Positions 19,509-27,239 of a DNA stretch of 64,000 bases are shown here, one piece after another (the stretch's first letter is position 1; each line of letters opens with the position of its first letter). The notes under the pieces are model-generated. The model saw only the letters and a program-made list of their open reading frames with translations. It had not been told where the DNA came from and searched no databases. The stretch spans positions 83,618 to 147,617 of the forward strand of contig JAQTZW010000008.1 in NCBI GenBank assembly GCA_028687575.1, in the 5' to 3' direction. This stretch comes from Gallionella sp. Lineage in GTDB: Bacteria; Pseudomonadota; Gammaproteobacteria; Burkholderiales; Gallionellaceae. A program made the position numbers and the translations under genes.

Positions 19509-19583
19509 TGGGGAGTCGCCAAGTGGTAAGGCACCGGATTTTGATTCCGGCATTCGTAGGTTCGATCCCTACCTCCCCAGCCA
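19509..19583 (+). tRNA. tRNA-Gln (anticodon TTG), CCA encoded
   Basis: Acceptor stem TGGGGAG (19509-19515) pairs with CTCCCCA (19573-19579), then G and encoded CCA. D-arm AGTGGTAAGGC, anticodon stem CCGGA/TCCGG around loop TTTTGAT (anticodon TTG), T-arm GTAGG-TTCGATC-CCTAC are all present. It lies between ispE and prs. Confidence 0.97.
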
Positions 19584-19638
19584 AATCCGATACAGGGCAC
19601 TTAGGGTGCCCTTTTCAATTTATATTTAAGGGGTTGAC

Positions 19639-20589
19639 GTGTCTAACGATAGCTTGATGGTATTCGCCGGTAATGCCAATCCTAAGCTTGCCGAGGCGGT
19701 TGCGCAGCGGCTAGGCATCACGTTGGGCAGGGCGACAGTCGCGCGCTTCTCTGATGGCGAAGTGATGGTCGAGCTCCTTGAGAATGTACGTGGCAAGGAT
19801 GTGTTCATCCTGCAATCAACATGCGTGCCCACCAATGACAATCTGATGGAAGTGCTGGTAATGGCCGACGCGTTGAAGCGCGCCTCAGCCGGTCGCATCA
19901 CTGCCGCCATGCCGTACTTCGGCTATGCCCGTCAGGATCGCCGTCCGCGTTCCGCACGCGTGGCGATCACCGCCAAGTTGGTTGCCGACATGCTGACTTC
20001 CGCCGGCGTGAACCGCGTGCTGACCATGGATTTGCACTCTGACCAGATACAGGGCTTCTTCGATATTCCGGTAGACAACATCTACGGCACGCCCATCCTG
20101 CTGGCCGACGTGTGGCGCCAGAATTATCCCAACCTGATCGTGGTGTCGCCGGACGTTGGCGGTGTGGTGCGCGCTCGTGCGCTGGCTAAACAGCTGGATG
20201 CCGACCTAGCCATCATAGACAAGCGTCGCCCCAAGCCAAATGTCGCCAAGGTGATGAATATCATCGGCGAAGTCTCTGGTCGCACCTGTTTGATCATGGA
20301 TGACTTGGTGGATACCGCCAACACCCTGTGCGAAGCCGCCAAGGCATTGAAGGAAAAGGGTGCCGCGCGCGTCCTCGCCTACTGTACCCATCCGGTATTG
20401 TCCGGCCCTGCCATCGAGCGCATCGAGGCTTCGGCAATAGATGAACTGGTAGTCACCGACACCATTCCACTGAACGAAGCGGCCAGCAAGTGCGCCAAGA
20501 TACGCCAGCTGAGCACTGCCGAGCTGATGGCCGAGACGATACGCCGCATCAACAACGAAGAATCGGTCAGTTCGCTGTTCGCCGAATAA
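19639..20589 (+). CDS. prs: Ribose-phosphate pyrophosphokinase
   Basis: A 316-residue PRPP synthetase with a GTG start at 19639 and SD AAGGGG upstream. The motifs [20 protein letters not shown] (about residues 96-115), the PRPP signature [20 protein letters not shown] (about 130-149) and the loop [14 protein letters not shown] (about 216-229) are intact. It makes PRPP from ribose 5-phosphate and ATP for nucleotide, His and Trp synthesis. Confidence 0.97.
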   Translation: MSNDSLMVFAGNANPKLAEAVAQRLGITLGRATVARFSDGEVMVELLENVRGKDVFILQSTCVPTNDNLMEVLVMADALKRASAGRITAAMPYFGYARQDRRPRSARVAITAKLVADMLTSAGVNRVLTMDLHSDQIQGFFDIPVDNIYGTPILLADVWRQNYPNLIVVSPDVGGVVRARALAKQLDADLAIIDKRRPKPNVAKVMNIIGEVSGRTCLIMDDLVDTANTLCEAAKALKEKGAARVLAYCTHPVLSGPAIERIEASAIDELVVTDTIPLNEAASKCAKIRQLSTAELMAETIRRINNEESVSSLFAE

Positions 20590-20681
20590 CGCCGGGCAGC
20601 AAAGATTAGCGGTAACCATGTTGGTTGCTGCAATTCGGGAACATCTGGTCGCGGATGTTCCTATTTTTGGAGAAGTAAAAA

Positions 20682-21290
20682 ATGAAAATTGAAATCAATG
20701 CAAGTTTACGCAACGCGCAAGGTACGGGTGCGAGCCGCCGTCTGCGCAAAGCTGGTCGTCTGCCTGGCGTCGTTTACGGTTCCGGCCCTGCGGTCGCTAT
20801 CGATTTGGATCACAACGAGATCTATTACAAGCTGCGTTCCGAGGCGTTCCACGCTTCCGTGCTGACCCTGAAGCTGGATGGCAAGGATGAGTCCGTGCAA
20901 CTGCGCTCCTTCGTGATGCACCCGTTCCGTCAGCAAGTCCAGCACATTGACTTCCAACGTGTTGTTGCTTCGCACAAGCTGCACATCAAAGTGCCTTTGC
21001 ACTTCATCAACGAAGATGTTGCACCAGGCGTTAAGACCGGCGGCGGCAAGATCAGCCATGTGATGACCGATCTGGACATCTCCTGCCTGCCTACTGACAT
21101 CCCGGCCTTCATCGAAGTTGACCTGGGTCAGATGCAAGTTGGTCAATCCATCCACGTTGGCGATCTGAAGCTGCCAGCGGGTGTGGAAGCTGCATCGCAC
21201 GGTACGCACACAGCCGAAGCAGTGGTCGCGGTCATGCAAGTGCCGCGCGGTGCAGCCGCTGCCGAAGGTGAAACTGCAGCAGCCGAGTAA
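20682..21290 (+). CDS. rplY: Large ribosomal subunit protein bL25 (CTC type)
   Basis: A 202-residue protein: N-terminal L25 domain (about 1-95; RGTGASRRLRKAGRLPGVVYG pattern) that binds 5S rRNA, and a C-terminal CTC/TL5 beta domain (about 96-185) followed by an Ala/Glu-rich tail (AAAAEGETAAAE). The long form is usual outside the enterics. SD GGAGAAG precedes ATG 20682. Confidence 0.95.
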   Translation: MKIEINASLRNAQGTGASRRLRKAGRLPGVVYGSGPAVAIDLDHNEIYYKLRSEAFHASVLTLKLDGKDESVQLRSFVMHPFRQQVQHIDFQRVVASHKLHIKVPLHFINEDVAPGVKTGGGKISHVMTDLDISCLPTDIPAFIEVDLGQMQVGQSIHVGDLKLPAGVEAASHGTHTAEAVVAVMQVPRGAAAAEGETAAAE

Positions 21291-21351
21291 TATCAGCTCT
21301 TGACCTTTCAACCCGCCACTGCTGATTCCGGCATGGCGGGTTTTAACTTTT

Positions 21352-21930
21352 ATGACGAACAGAATACGTTTGATAGTCGGCCTGGGTAATCCCGGGCGCG
21401 AGTACGAATCCACCCGCCACAATGCCGGTTTCTGGTGGGTGGACGAACTGGCGCGCGCCGAAAACCTGAATTTCAGGAGCGAAACCAAATTCCACGGGCA
21501 AGCGGCGCGTGCCACCTTGCATGGGCAGGAAGTCTGGCTGTTGAAGCCGCAGACCTTCATGAACCTTTCCGGTCGCGCGGTCGCCGCACTGGCGCAGTTC
21601 TACAAGATCACTCCCGCCGAAATACTGGTGGTGCACGACGAACTGGATTTGCAGCCGGGCATCGCCCGCCTGAAACTGGGCGGCGGACACGGCGGGCACA
21701 ACGGCCTGAAGGACATCATCGCGCAGCTGGGTACCAAGGATTTCTGGCGACTCAGGCTGGGCATCGGCCACCCTGGCGACCGCGCTCAGGTGTCCAACTT
21801 CGTGCTGAACGACCCGCGTCGCGAGGAACGAGAACTGATAGACGATGCGATGAACAAGGCGCAGTTGGTGGCGCACCTGATCATCGAGGGCAAGCTGGAC
21901 GCGGCGATGTTGAAGCTGCACAGCGCCTAG
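21352..21930 (+). CDS. pth: Peptidyl-tRNA hydrolase
   Basis: A 192-residue enzyme that recycles peptidyl-tRNA released from stalled ribosomes. The motifs [20 protein letters not shown] (catalytic His near residue 24), the [13 protein letters not shown] strand and HDELDLQPG...[12 protein letters not shown] are complete. It directly precedes the ychF stub; pth-ychF is a conserved pair, which marks the ancestral place of ychF. Confidence 0.97.
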   Translation: MTNRIRLIVGLGNPGREYESTRHNAGFWWVDELARAENLNFRSETKFHGQAARATLHGQEVWLLKPQTFMNLSGRAVAALAQFYKITPAEILVVHDELDLQPGIARLKLGGGHGGHNGLKDIIAQLGTKDFWRLRLGIGHPGDRAQVSNFVLNDPRREERELIDDAMNKAQLVAHLIIEGKLDAAMLKLHSA

Positions 21931-21983
21931 ACGCTGTGCCGACCGTTCGGCACTAACCGAATTACTTTATAGGAAACACAACC

Positions 21984-22087
21984 ATGAGTCTCAAATGCGG
22001 TATCGTCGGCCTGCCTAACGTAGGCAAATCCACCATGTTCAACGCGCTGACCAAGGCGGGCATCGCGGCGGAAAACTATCCCTTCTG
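21984..22087 (+). repeat. Island boundary direct repeat, left copy (attL side)
   Basis: 104 bp that match 39400-39503 in the same orientation at 103 of 104 positions. The crossover producing the island junctions must have happened inside this stretch, so it defines the attachment region in the 5' end of ychF. Confidence 0.92.
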
Positions 22088-22088
22088 A
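21984..22088 (+). pseudogene. ychF: Truncated 5' end of ychF left by island insertion
   Basis: The first 34 codons of ychF at its ancestral position after pth, with its own SD (TAGGAAACAC). It ends NYPF then TGA at 22086-22088, where homology to the intact ychF stops. It still contains the Walker A motif GLPNVGKST. Compared with 39400-39503 there is one difference (CTC versus CTG in codon 3, silent). Whether the 34-residue peptide is made is unknown. Confidence 0.9.
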
Positions 22089-22151
22089 AGGGCGACCCAG
22101 ATACGCTTTATCAAACAGACGGTTGCGGTAGATTTCACTTTTTTCAAAGCT

Positions 22152-22165
22152 AAACCAATACAAAA
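22152..22165 (+). repeat. 14-bp repeat near left island end (possible integrase arm site)
   Basis: AAACCAATACAAAA, identical to 39251-39264 near the right end. Short direct repeats near both ends are the usual layout of integrase arm-binding sites; that role is inferred. Confidence 0.55.
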
Positions 22166-22213
22166 AACCGGAGCTGCTTCACTCGCTAGAGTGTTCGAGC
22201 ATGATAGCTGTAA

Positions 22214-22648
22214 TTAGCTCGAATGTCGGCTTGTCGGTGGCGGACTCACATCAATTCCCAAGTGGCGATTCATAGCTGCAATGTCTTCCTTAGAGATCGG
22301 CACAGTGCTGATGAAGCTGTGATCGATTTTGGCTCCTTCTACGGGGTTTAGTCGCTCCAGAATACCTCGCATCACATTTTCCTGGTTAACCCGCCCTGTG
22401 GCGTCTATGAGCCATTCTTCGCACTCCATTCGAGTGATCCTGGCTGGCTCTTCCTCGATAGTTCTGACGTAGACCAGAGCGGTTCGTATGGCCAGGTTTG
22501 CAAGCTCAGGAATCTGGAGTTCACCTTGATCGGTAAGCAATGCTTTTCTCAAAGGGTAGGGCATCCAACCAGTTGTTGGGTAGTCGATGAAGAAGTGCGG
22601 CTTATCTTCTCCGGCGTGAGCTGCATCTTGAATTTCAGTTTTGGTCAT
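22214..22648 (-). CDS. Island protein of unknown function
   Basis: A 144-residue soluble protein from ATG 22648, chosen because GAGGTG lies just upstream, overlapping the XRE gene stop. It is rich in Glu and Ile, with no recognised motif; MTKTEIQDAAHAGEDKPHFF begins it and a Pro/Ser-rich tail ends it. It is translationally close to the XRE regulator (9 bases), so the two probably act together, for example as a regulator and a small partner (a toxin-antitoxin-like layout is possible but unproven). Confidence 0.6.
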   Translation of the reverse strand: MTKTEIQDAAHAGEDKPHFFIDYPTTGWMPYPLRKALLTDQGELQIPELANLAIRTALVYVRTIEEEPARITRMECEEWLIDATGRVNQENVMRGILERLNPVEGAKIDHSFISTVPISKEDIAAMNRHLGIDVSPPPTSRHSS

Positions 22649-22656
22649 CGCACACC

Positions 22657-23052
22657 TCACGCAGCTACGATTGCGATGACTGCGTTGCGATCAATCACGA
22701 CAGCACGTGCATCGCTCTCGCCGGTTACTTCTTTGAATGAGCGAACAAGCTCAAGCTCATTGGCGGTCAGAACAGTGCTTTGCATGATGTTCTCGACATG
22801 CTCCCAAGTATCGGGCATGTACTCAAGCATGACGAGTCGAAGCAAGTAGACCGGATCAACCTCCAACGCTTTAGCCAGCTGCGTGATCCGGTTGATTGGC
22901 AATTTCGTCTGGCCTTTTTTGAACATTGTGATGATGTTCGGATGATCGAATCCGCATTCTTCGGCGATCTGACGTTGAGTCTTGTCGATTGTCGCAATTC
23001 TATCGGCGAGGAATTCTGCTACTGTCTGCTGCTGGGGTGTTGGGTTTGTCAT
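22657..23052 (-). CDS. XRE-family helix-turn-helix regulator
   Basis: A 131-residue protein with a helix-turn-helix near residues 20-58: TQRQIAEECGFDHPNIITMF then KLPINRITQLAKALEVDP. The C-terminal half (about 65-131) is helical and may dimerise. SD AAAGGAGAC precedes ATG 23052. Probably a repressor of its own operon or of the island; an imperfect operator-like repeat lies just upstream (23081-23095). Confidence 0.82.
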   Translation of the reverse strand: MTNPTPQQQTVAEFLADRIATIDKTQRQIAEECGFDHPNIITMFKKGQTKLPINRITQLAKALEVDPVYLLRLVMLEYMPDTWEHVENIMQSTVLTANELELVRSFKEVTGESDARAVVIDRNAVIAIVAA

Positions 23053-23572
23053 TTATGTCTCCTTTGGGGTTCATTTCGACACGCATGTAGTGCGTCGCTA
23101 ACCGATTATAGAAATCGGGAAGTTAATGACTCAGGAGCGGTGAGAGAGAACCCCAAATTCGGAATTGCCAATTCGTGCAAGCCGATACTCTCTTTCGAGA
23201 GTGACGTATTAGCCGCACAATTTCAGATGAGTTGCGCTATCCGGGTAAGTGTCGGTGTGGCAATTGGTGAATTTTTGTAATTGCCTGTATATCAATAAGT
23301 TGCAAGAATTTACGTCTCCGTAACATCTCCCTAAATCAGCCTTAAAGTGAGATGGGTGAGACAATTCCAACTCGAACCGATAGGGAGTTGGCATTGAACG
23401 CATCATGAATAAACCAAACTTCATGCGTCCAACACACGTCAGGTTATCCGATGGGTAAACACGAAGATTCTTAGGGGAAGAGAAGCCCTAGAGTGAGCCT
23501 GAAAGGTCGTAGGTGGTCTGTCTTTCAATCCGATCTGGCCAATAGCTATCCTTATATAAAGGCGAAGCTAGA
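23053..23572. other. 520-bp gene-poor stretch upstream of the XRE operon
   Basis: No convincing gene on either strand. It holds the promoter side of the XRE gene, an inverted repeat ACGCA-TGTAG-TGCGT at 23081-23095 (possible operator), and a perfect 6-bp hairpin ACTCTC-TTTC-GAGAGT at 23187-23202. A 71-codon minus-strand reading frame at 23209-23424 has no SD and no recognisable features. A small RNA cannot be excluded. Confidence 0.5.
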
Positions 23573-26065
23573 TCAGGTTGAAATGACAACAGGAGTCTGA
23601 ATCTTCGCAGCAACAGCGTTGTAAAGATCAATTTCCGTCTCTGGTGCTCGAATGGAGATAATCAGGGTGTAGTGGGCTGGCAGGTTGTAACGTTCCAATT
23701 TCGGGCGAGTGCGCCACCAGCCCAATGAGGGATAGATCGCAAGGTGGCCTCGGCTGGCTAGGTCTGCCGCAGAGCCTTCCCATATATCCTGATGTAACGA
23801 CCCCTTGTGCCGCCGGCGTTCGCCCAAACGCCAATCTGGATCTTTGGGGTTGGTGTGATGATTGTCTTCTTCAAGTGCCGCAGCGGCATTGATTCGTGCA
23901 AGGAAGTCCTCTTCCGATTCCAGATGATGGCGCACATCAAAACGCAAGCGGTGGGAAGGGTAATGATATTTTGATGCCGAACCGCGAGCCGATGGATTTG
24001 GTTCGATAAAGTAGGAGAGGGTGACTCTCATTTGCACCTGAGTTTCGCCGAGTGCCTCCAGCTCGTCTTTTGGCCAAGGCAACGCATGCAGATTCATGTC
24101 GCGAGTCTTGATCGTGCAGCCGTCTTTTTTGTAGGGGTGAACCTTGTCCTCGACGATTAATGTCAGAGAATTGGCTGCACTCCATAATGCGCGATCCAGG
24201 TCTGGGACACCCCAGCCACAATGCCGGATAAGATCGGTGTAATCGTTCTTGGTGTGGGGCTTGTCCGCAGGCAAATACTGTTCGCGCATGGCTTCTGTCC
24301 ATTCGGCGGAATGCACGATGAGCGCGCGGATGGTTTCAGGTCGTAGCTGCGGATAGGTCGCCATCAATTGTGCGGCCATGCGAGAACACAGGGCTGATGC
24401 CGCGCTGGTGGCATTAGTGGTGGTGAAAAGCCTCTCAGTGTGCTTGAAGTGTGTGGTCAGCAGATTGAGGCTGGGTAGCGTTCCTGCGAATCCATCACTT
24501 TGCCCAACATTTCCTCCTTCAAAAACCACATCTGGTTTCAGCGGCCATGCTTTGTCCCAGGCTGCGGAAGTAGTGGTGAACGGACTGAGGCCGCCCGAAG
24601 GCGCAACCGGGGCTATGCTGGCTTCCTCGGTTTCAACTTTTTCGGTGAAAGCGCCGACCGTCAGGGAGTTCCAAGCTTGGCCGGGGTCATGAATCAGATT
24701 TGTCGAGAGGCTGTCGGGGTAGGTGATCCACGCGTGGTGCTCTTTGGTATTCCCCGCGGATTGAACGATCAGTCGTGGAAACTGGCCGCCACCCAGTACA
24801 TCAGCTGCCAGCGAGTCCACCATGGCTGACCATGAGGAAGGGCGGCCGCGATCACGGAAATCTGTAGCTGTTACCGCTGAGCTGAATACGCGCATGCGTT
24901 GTGGTGCGGCGATCTCGGGATGGCTTACCGCTTTCGCAAACAGGTTGGCATGAAATTCGTTGTTCCCGGGGTTATCTCCTTCGCCCCGTGTGAGCTTAAC
25001 TGACTCAAGCAGGTGAGAAATTTGTATGGGCATCTCCGTTGCAAGCGCATCGGTTAAATCGCCATAGACGGCTATGCCGCCCAAGCCTGTGCCGTGATTG
25101 CACTCGTCATCTTTACCCCATTCCTGTTCGACGGTGTGCATGTCAGTGCTGGTCAATGTAGGCGAGAGCAGGGGATGGCCACGATTCACGCCACTATCGA
25201 GCAAGCAGACGCGGGGTACATCGTCCGTGTGAGTCGGGAAGGTTGTTCGCGCCAGCAATTCGTCCTTCCACGCCTGTTGCTCATCGGTATCCATTCCGTC
25301 AAACAACTCTGCCGTTTCCTTGGCGCGGCGTAGTTCGGCGACACAATTAAGCGTCATTGCTGTCTGGGAAAATTGGCGTTCGGAGCCATGCATCATCACG
25401 ACGGTTCTCTCCGGAAAATCAACGCGGTTCTCGCTAACGGTGCAACCGACCGCAGAAGCCAGCTTGCGGAAATCCTCGATCACAAGCTCACGGTTACCAC
25501 GTTCGGGTAACCACACCTCCCACCAGAATGACTCATCCGGGTTTTGCGGAAGCAGCGCCGGGTCATCCGTCCACAGTGCGCGCAGTTCGGCTGCGCGTAT
25601 TGTCTCGATAGTATCCAGTAGCGCCCTGTGATCTAGCGGCTTGCCGTTCTTATCTTTTCTCTCTGCCAAGTATTCGGTCACATACTTTTCAAAATGCTCA
25701 AGTTTGCCGTCGGGTACGAACACATTGGCATAGGTATATTCCTCCTCCTGCCGGATGCTCAGTAACTCGATGTGCTGCGTTTCGTTGGCGAGACTCTCAA
25801 AAGCCAGCACCACACCGGGCTGACTTTGAAACTGAATTTGCAGGCCAATACCGCTTTCAAGCCCTATATCTTGCTGGGAAGATGCGGCGTTCTCGGCCAT
25901 TGGTCGGAGTGTCTGGAGCTGTGCTTGCAGGGATGCGCCGTGTTGGGCGCGAGGTAGTTCGGGGACAGGCTGAGCCCCTCCACCACCGTGGGCGGTGAAA
26001 GGTTTTGCTTCGGAGGTATTTGTGAGAACGAAGTGCGGACGATTATCTTGCGCTTGATTCGTCAT
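23573..26065 (-). CDS. ietS: Subtilisin-like serine protease of an IetAS-type pair
   Basis: An 830-residue S8 peptidase without signal peptide, so cytoplasmic. The catalytic triad is visible: Asp in VCLLDSGVNRGHPLL (about residue 291), His in CNHGTGLGGIAVYG (about 325) and Ser in TNATSAASALCSRMAAQL (about 560). N- and C-terminal extensions of about 280 and 200 residues surround the protease domain. It overlaps the upstream AAA gene by 23 bases. Paired ATPase/subtilase genes are known as IetAS, first described as a plasmid stability (toxin-antitoxin-like) module of pTiC58 and later shown to defend against phage. Identity to that system is inferred from architecture and gene order. Confidence 0.82.
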   Translation of the reverse strand: MTNQAQDNRPHFVLTNTSEAKPFTAHGGGGAQPVPELPRAQHGASLQAQLQTLRPMAENAASSQQDIGLESGIGLQIQFQSQPGVVLAFESLANETQHIELLSIRQEEEYTYANVFVPDGKLEHFEKYVTEYLAERKDKNGKPLDHRALLDTIETIRAAELRALWTDDPALLPQNPDESFWWEVWLPERGNRELVIEDFRKLASAVGCTVSENRVDFPERTVVMMHGSERQFSQTAMTLNCVAELRRAKETAELFDGMDTDEQQAWKDELLARTTFPTHTDDVPRVCLLDSGVNRGHPLLSPTLTSTDMHTVEQEWGKDDECNHGTGLGGIAVYGDLTDALATEMPIQISHLLESVKLTRGEGDNPGNNEFHANLFAKAVSHPEIAAPQRMRVFSSAVTATDFRDRGRPSSWSAMVDSLAADVLGGGQFPRLIVQSAGNTKEHHAWITYPDSLSTNLIHDPGQAWNSLTVGAFTEKVETEEASIAPVAPSGGLSPFTTTSAAWDKAWPLKPDVVFEGGNVGQSDGFAGTLPSLNLLTTHFKHTERLFTTTNATSAASALCSRMAAQLMATYPQLRPETIRALIVHSAEWTEAMREQYLPADKPHTKNDYTDLIRHCGWGVPDLDRALWSAANSLTLIVEDKVHPYKKDGCTIKTRDMNLHALPWPKDELEALGETQVQMRVTLSYFIEPNPSARGSASKYHYPSHRLRFDVRHHLESEEDFLARINAAAALEEDNHHTNPKDPDWRLGERRRHKGSLHQDIWEGSAADLASRGHLAIYPSLGWWRTRPKLERYNLPAHYTLIISIRAPETEIDLYNAVAAKIQTPVVIST

Positions 26066-27074
26066 GGCTTGATGGCTCGCTATCGTTGTTGGCGAGCTTG
26101 CCGCTGATCAGTTTTCGTTCCTCCAGCATGCGCACCAGATCGGCTTGAGTAACCGTATCGCGGTCGTGAATGATGCTGTCTTTGATCGCCTCGTCGGCAG
26201 CCCTTGAAATTTCTGCATGGCTTAATCCCGCTGCATGCTCGGCAATTTTGTTCCAGGCAAAACGCTTGGCATGAAACCCTGCTAGTCTCGCCTTAAGTAT
26301 GGCGACGACTTGCTCCTGATTGGGCAGGCCATACTGGATCATGTCGTCGAAGCGGCGGAACAGCGCGTAATCGAGAATATCCGGGTGGTTGGTCGCTGCA
26401 ATAATCACGCTGTGCGACTGATCCTGCTCGATCATTTGCAGAAAACTGTTGAGTACACGACGGATTTCACCCACATCGTTGGCCATACCTCGCTGCGAAC
26501 CGATAGCGTCGAACTCGTCGAAAAAATAAATACCACGCACTTCGGTGATGGCGTCAAAAACCTGCCGCAACTTGGCCGCAGTCTCCCCCATATATTTCGT
26601 GATCAGCGCATCGAGACGAACCAGAAATAGCGGAACACCCAATTCCCCTGCAAGTGCTGCCGCCGTCATCGTCTTACCGGTACCCGGTGGCCCCACAAAG
26701 AGGAGCTTGCGGCGTGGCGACAATCCATGTTCCTTAAGCTTGGCGAAAAAGCGTTGCTCTTTGATCGTGCGCTTGAGCTTCATGGACACGGAATCGTCGA
26801 GAATCATCTCGACAAGGCGAGTCTGGGGATAAGAAACGCTAAGCAGACCAGCCAACTCCCCACGAGGCTTGTTGAGCGGAACCAGCTTTCCGCCGCCCGT
26901 CAGATGGCCGCGGGACTTCGCGGCATCGATCATATCGCGCAGCTCTTCAGCCAGCTTCCCATGCCCCAGCTTGGCCTCGTGCGCGGCGACTTGCATGGCA
27001 ATGGACAAAAAGCGCCCCTCATCACCCTCAAGGTGTGATCTGAGTAGTGCTTTTAGTTGCTCCGAACTTGCCAT
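26043..27074 (-). CDS. ietA: AAA+ ATPase of an IetAS-type pair
   Basis: A 343-residue AAA+ protein. Walker A FVGPPGTGKTMTAAALA (about residues 126-142), Walker B IYFFDEFDAIG (about 182-192), sensor 1 IIAATNHPD (about 224-232) and arginine finger FRRFDD are intact; the resemblance is to FtsH/VPS4-type classical AAA domains. The N-terminal 90 residues are helical and probably bind the partner. It is the first gene of the pair, divergent from hsdR across 165 bp. In the known system the ATPase restrains or directs the protease. Confidence 0.83.
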   Translation of the reverse strand: MASSEQLKALLRSHLEGDEGRFLSIAMQVAAHEAKLGHGKLAEELRDMIDAAKSRGHLTGGGKLVPLNKPRGELAGLLSVSYPQTRLVEMILDDSVSMKLKRTIKEQRFFAKLKEHGLSPRRKLLFVGPPGTGKTMTAAALAGELGVPLFLVRLDALITKYMGETAAKLRQVFDAITEVRGIYFFDEFDAIGSQRGMANDVGEIRRVLNSFLQMIEQDQSHSVIIAATNHPDILDYALFRRFDDMIQYGLPNQEQVVAILKARLAGFHAKRFAWNKIAEHAAGLSHAEISRAADEAIKDSIIHDRDTVTQADLVRMLEERKLISGKLANNDSEPSSHDESSAR

Positions 27075-27239
27075 GATTTCTCCAATACATCTATGGGCGA
27101 ATTATACAGTTCAATTGCTTACGTCGGTGTTAGGCGCGTCAGAGATGGTCGAAGGAAGTCGATTTGTTCTACCTACACATTCCAGGTTCTTATATCATGC
27201 GGCGGGCGCCACTCATTAGTGGCGATAGATTCCTAAGCA

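Noticed and set aside
23187..23202. Perfect hairpin ACTCTC-TTTC-GAGAGT as a terminator
   Set aside because: No T-run on either side and no gene ending nearby.
22780..23280. 166-codon plus-strand frame opposite the XRE gene
   Set aside because: Its first 90 codons are antisense to a clear HTH protein and it has no SD.
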